Positions 6,017-7,794 of a DNA stretch of 7,794 nt are shown here, in pieces. The DNA is taken from assembly GCA_031555675.1 (NCBI GenBank), contig JAVBUB010000235.1:1-7794 (forward strand), written 5' to 3'. The notes beneath the pieces are model-generated. The model was not told the origin of the DNA and did not search any database. It saw only the letters and a list, made by a program, of their open reading frames with translations. A program made the translations under genes and the position numbers. The stretch is from JAISJU01 sp031555675 (GTDB taxonomy: Bacteria > Bacteroidota > Bacteroidia > Bacteroidales > Paludibacteraceae). Numbering within the stretch: position 1 is the stretch's first letter; every line of letters starts with the position of its first letter.

Positions 6017-7024
6017 TTAAATATTTTTTTCTTTGATCAAATATTCTGCTATTTGAACGGCATTCAGCGCAGCGCCTTTTTTTATCTGGTCGCCTACGCA
6101 CCATAAGAAGATACCATTCGGATTGGAAATATCTTTTCTGATACGTCCCACATATACAGGATCTTTTCCGGCTACGAAAAGCGGCATCGGATATACTTTG
6201 TTGGCAGGATCATCTTGCAGCACAATACCATCGGCTTTAGCAAAAGCTTCGCGGGCTTCTTCTACAGAAACAGGTCTTTCGGTTTCGGCCCAAATGCTTT
6301 CTGAGTGGGCACGCAAAGCGGGAACGCGCACGCACATGGCGCTCACTTCGATATCCGAGTGCATAATTTTGCGTGTTTCGTGATACATTTTCATCTCTTC
6401 TTTGGTGTATCCGTTGTCGGTAAATACATCAATTTGAGGGATGAGGTTGTATGCCAACTGATATGCAAATTTGGATACAGTGGGTTTTTCTCCGGCAATT
6501 ACTTGTTTATATTGCAGTTCCAGTTCGTCCATGGCAGCAGCTCCGGCACCACTGGCAGCCTGATATGTAGATACATGTACACGTTTGATGTGTGATATGT
6601 TTTCAATAGCTTTGAGTGCTACTACCATTTGAATGGTGGTGCAATTTGGATTGGCTATGATGTTGAGCGGACGGTTTTTAGCATCCGCGGCATTTACTTC
6701 GGGCACAACCAACGGAATATTTTCCTCCATACGGAACGCGCTCGAATTGTCGATCATAACGGCACCATGTTTGGTAATATCTTCGGAAAACTCTTTGGAA
6801 ATGCTGGCTCCGGCAGAGGTAAAGGCTATTTGTATGTCTTTGAAATCATCACCGTGTTTAAGTTCTTTTACCGTGATCTTTTTTCCACGGAACTCATAAA
6901 CTTTTCCTGCACTACGCGATGAACCGAACAATAACAATTCGCTTATCGGAAAATTTCTCTCTTCCAGAACACGTAAAAACTCCTGTCCTACGGCTCCACT
7001 TGCACCAACAATTGCAATTCTCAT
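6017..7024 (-). CDS. asd: Aspartate-semialdehyde dehydrogenase
   Basis: Asd reduces L-aspartyl-4-phosphate to aspartate 4-semialdehyde with NADPH. This is the branch-point step toward lysine and diaminopimelate (cell wall), threonine, methionine and isoleucine. The cytosolic product has 335 residues, the usual length. It shows the N-terminal NADP-binding loop GASGAVGQ (7-14), IDNSSAFRM (91-99), the catalytic cysteine in NPNCTT (Cys128), the STYQAASGAG segment (152-161), and the RVPALRAHSE motif with the active-site histidine (about His240). The start MRIAIVGASG at 7024 puts the nucleotide-binding strand at the very N-terminus, as in the family. The frame runs 15 codons further upstream to 7069, but that stretch is AT-rich and overlaps the inverted repeat in the leader. 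The gene has its own promoter-like box and terminator and diverges from the gene at 7161. Confidence 0.97.
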   Translation of the reverse strand: MRIAIVGASGAVGQEFLRVLEERNFPISELLLFGSSRSAGKVYEFRGKKITVKELKHGDDFKDIQIAFTSAGASISKEFSEDITKHGAVMIDNSSAFRMEENIPLVVPEVNAADAKNRPLNIIANPNCTTIQMVVALKAIENISHIKRVHVSTYQAASGAGAAAMDELELQYKQVIAGEKPTVSKFAYQLAYNLIPQIDVFTDNGYTKEEMKMYHETRKIMHSDIEVSAMCVRVPALRAHSESIWAETERPVSVEEAREAFAKADGIVLQDDPANKVYPMPLFVAGKDPVYVGRIRKDISNPNGIFLWCVGDQIKKGAALNAVQIAEYLIKEKNI

Positions 7025-7062
7025 TTTTTTGTTTGTCGTTAAATTAAATTTATTATTTTTGC

Positions 7063-7103
7063 CGCACATTTAAATAAAAATAAGTATTCGTTTTGAATGT
7101 GCG
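7063..7103. repeat. Inverted repeat in the asd leader / divergent spacer
   Basis: CGCACATT (7063-7070) and AATGTGCG (7096-7103) are perfect inverted copies, and the match continues inward after one mismatch (AAA/TTT), giving an 8+3 bp stem with a loop of about 17 bases. It lies between the asd -7 box (7123-7130) and the asd ATG, so it would be in the asd 5' leader. It could be an RNA hairpin or an operator shared with the divergent gene. It does not resemble a lysine riboswitch, which is far larger. Confidence 0.5.
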
Positions 7104-7122
7104 ATTGTATAATTTCAGCATA

Positions 7123-7130
7123 CAAAGTTA
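7123..7130 (-). promoter_or_regulatory. Possible -7 box for asd (TAACTTTG on the minus strand)
   Basis: Read on the minus strand the sequence is an exact match to the Bacteroidetes consensus TAnnTTTG, 98 bases before the asd ATG. The -33 element is weak (an AT-rich TATT at 19 bases spacing). Transcription from here would produce a leader of about 90 bases containing the inverted repeat at 7063-7103. Confidence 0.5.
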
Positions 7131-7160
7131 AATCATTTTGTTATAATAAAATATATACTG

Positions 7161-7794
7161 ATGAAAAAAAATCTCGCTATCCTGCTTTTAATACTTCAAT
7201 TTACTGCTTTTAACCAAATATCCGGGCGTATTTCCGATATTTCTTTCTTGGATAATTGTTTGGGTACCAAAGAAAAGTTTATAATTAATGGTAATGAACA
7301 GTTGCAATTACAGGATGCTTCGGCCAGTGGTACAAGTAACCAGGCTTATGTTAGTTTTGCATCCGAATCTATCGACAATGCCGTTTGGGAGCTTTATGTA
7401 AAAATAAATGCGACTACTTCCAGTAGCAATTATGCTCGTTATTACCTGGTATCCGACCATAGCGACTTATCGGATAATTTAAACGGATATTATGTGATGA
7501 TCGGCAATACGACCGATGAAGTGAGTTTATACAGGCAATCGGGCAGTACAAAAATCAAAATCATTGATGGTGTTGATAAGCGGGTTGATTTTCCGGTAGT
7601 GGAAGTCTATGTAAAAGTTACACGCGATCAGGATGGAAACTGGGAATTATACTCAAAGTTAGCATCGGAAAGTGATTTTTATCTGGAAGGAACATGTACG
7701 GATTTAGGCATTTACCAATCTTTTTACAGTGGAATTTATGTCAATTATTCTTCCGGAAATAAGGATAAGTATTTTTTTGATCACTGGGTTATTG
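7161..7794 (+). CDS. Secreted Bacteroidetes surface protein, N-terminal part (runs off window); lamin-tail-type protein start
   Basis: The frame is open from the ATG at 7161 to the window end (211 complete codons). Residues 1-22 form a signal peptide: MKKN, a hydrophobic core, then a likely cleavage site near FNQISG/RIS. There is no lipobox cysteine. The rest is a beta-rich domain with WELYVKINATTSSSNYARYYL (76-96), NGYYVMIG (108-115), DEVSLYRQSG (119-128), VKVTRDQDGNWELY (151-164) and KYFFDHWVI (203-211). This pattern resembles the N-terminal concanavalin-like domain of large Bacteroidetes secreted proteins that continue with lamin-tail or Ig-like domains and end in a type IX secretion sorting domain. 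The later parts are outside the window, so that architecture is inference. The gene diverges from asd. I could not identify a convincing promoter on the plus strand in the 136-base spacer. Confidence 0.8.
   Translation, partial: MKKNLAILLLILQFTAFNQISGRISDISFLDNCLGTKEKFIINGNEQLQLQDASASGTSNQAYVSFASESIDNAVWELYVKINATTSSSNYARYYLVSDHSDLSDNLNGYYVMIGNTTDEVSLYRQSGSTKIKIIDGVDKRVDFPVVEVYVKVTRDQDGNWELYSKLASESDFYLEGTCTDLGIYQSFYSGIYVNYSSGNKDKYFFDHWVI

Noticed and set aside
6123..6922. Plus-strand open frames of 86-97 codons opposite asd
   Set aside because: They are antisense shadows of asd, which has all its catalytic motifs; the translations resemble no protein family.
7025..7069. 15-codon N-terminal extension of asd
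   Set aside because: Family members begin with the nucleotide-binding strand (RIAIVGASG), and the extension is AT-rich leader sequence overlapping an inverted repeat.
7092..7117. Plus-strand promoter for the gene at 7161 (TTTG at 7092 followed by TATAATTTC)
   Set aside because: The spacing is too short and the -7 box deviates from TAnnTTTG, so I do not call it.

Overview
The window looks like chromosomal DNA of a Bacteroidetes bacterium, probably of the order Bacteroidales. This rests on the protein families present (a DUF4954 left-handed beta-helix protein, a DUF4359-like small membrane protein, and a secreted protein start like those of Bacteroidetes lamin-tail/surface proteins), on promoter-like TAnnTTTG boxes, on AT-rich leaders without clear Shine-Dalgarno sites, and on the palindromic repeats between genes. 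The genus cannot be read from the sequence.

Layout, left to right. Positions 2-442 hold the C-terminal end of a CorA-type magnesium/cobalt channel (+). A small, doubtful minus-strand ORF (448-690) faces it. Its first codons lie in one arm of a 285-bp block (671-955) bounded by 31-bp inverted repeats and filled with nested REP-like hairpins. The spacer 956-1220 holds two TAnnTTTG promoter-like boxes and an AT-rich 13-bp inverted repeat. It leads into hflX (1221-2438, +), a ribosome-associated GTPase. A GC-rich REP-like hairpin (2441-2483) separates hflX from a DUF4954 gene (2499-4442, +). Six bases later a small membrane-anchored protein gene follows (4449-4841, +), almost certainly in the same transcript.

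On the minus strand, facing that group, lie asd (6017-7024, aspartate-semialdehyde dehydrogenase) and an FkbM-family methyltransferase gene (4904-5866 or up to 5986). A strong intrinsic terminator between them suggests separate transcription. asd diverges from a secreted protein gene that begins at 7161 and runs off the window. Their shared 136-bp spacer contains a TAnnTTTG box for asd and an inverted repeat in the asd leader.

The genes do not form one pathway. hflX and asd are housekeeping genes. The DUF4954/DUF4359-like pair is the least understood protein-coding part. The most unusual DNA is the nested palindromic block at 671-955, whose two outer arms encode the same nine-residue peptide start with only synonymous differences. 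I see no CRISPR array, tRNA, rRNA, complete insertion sequence or recognisable defence system.
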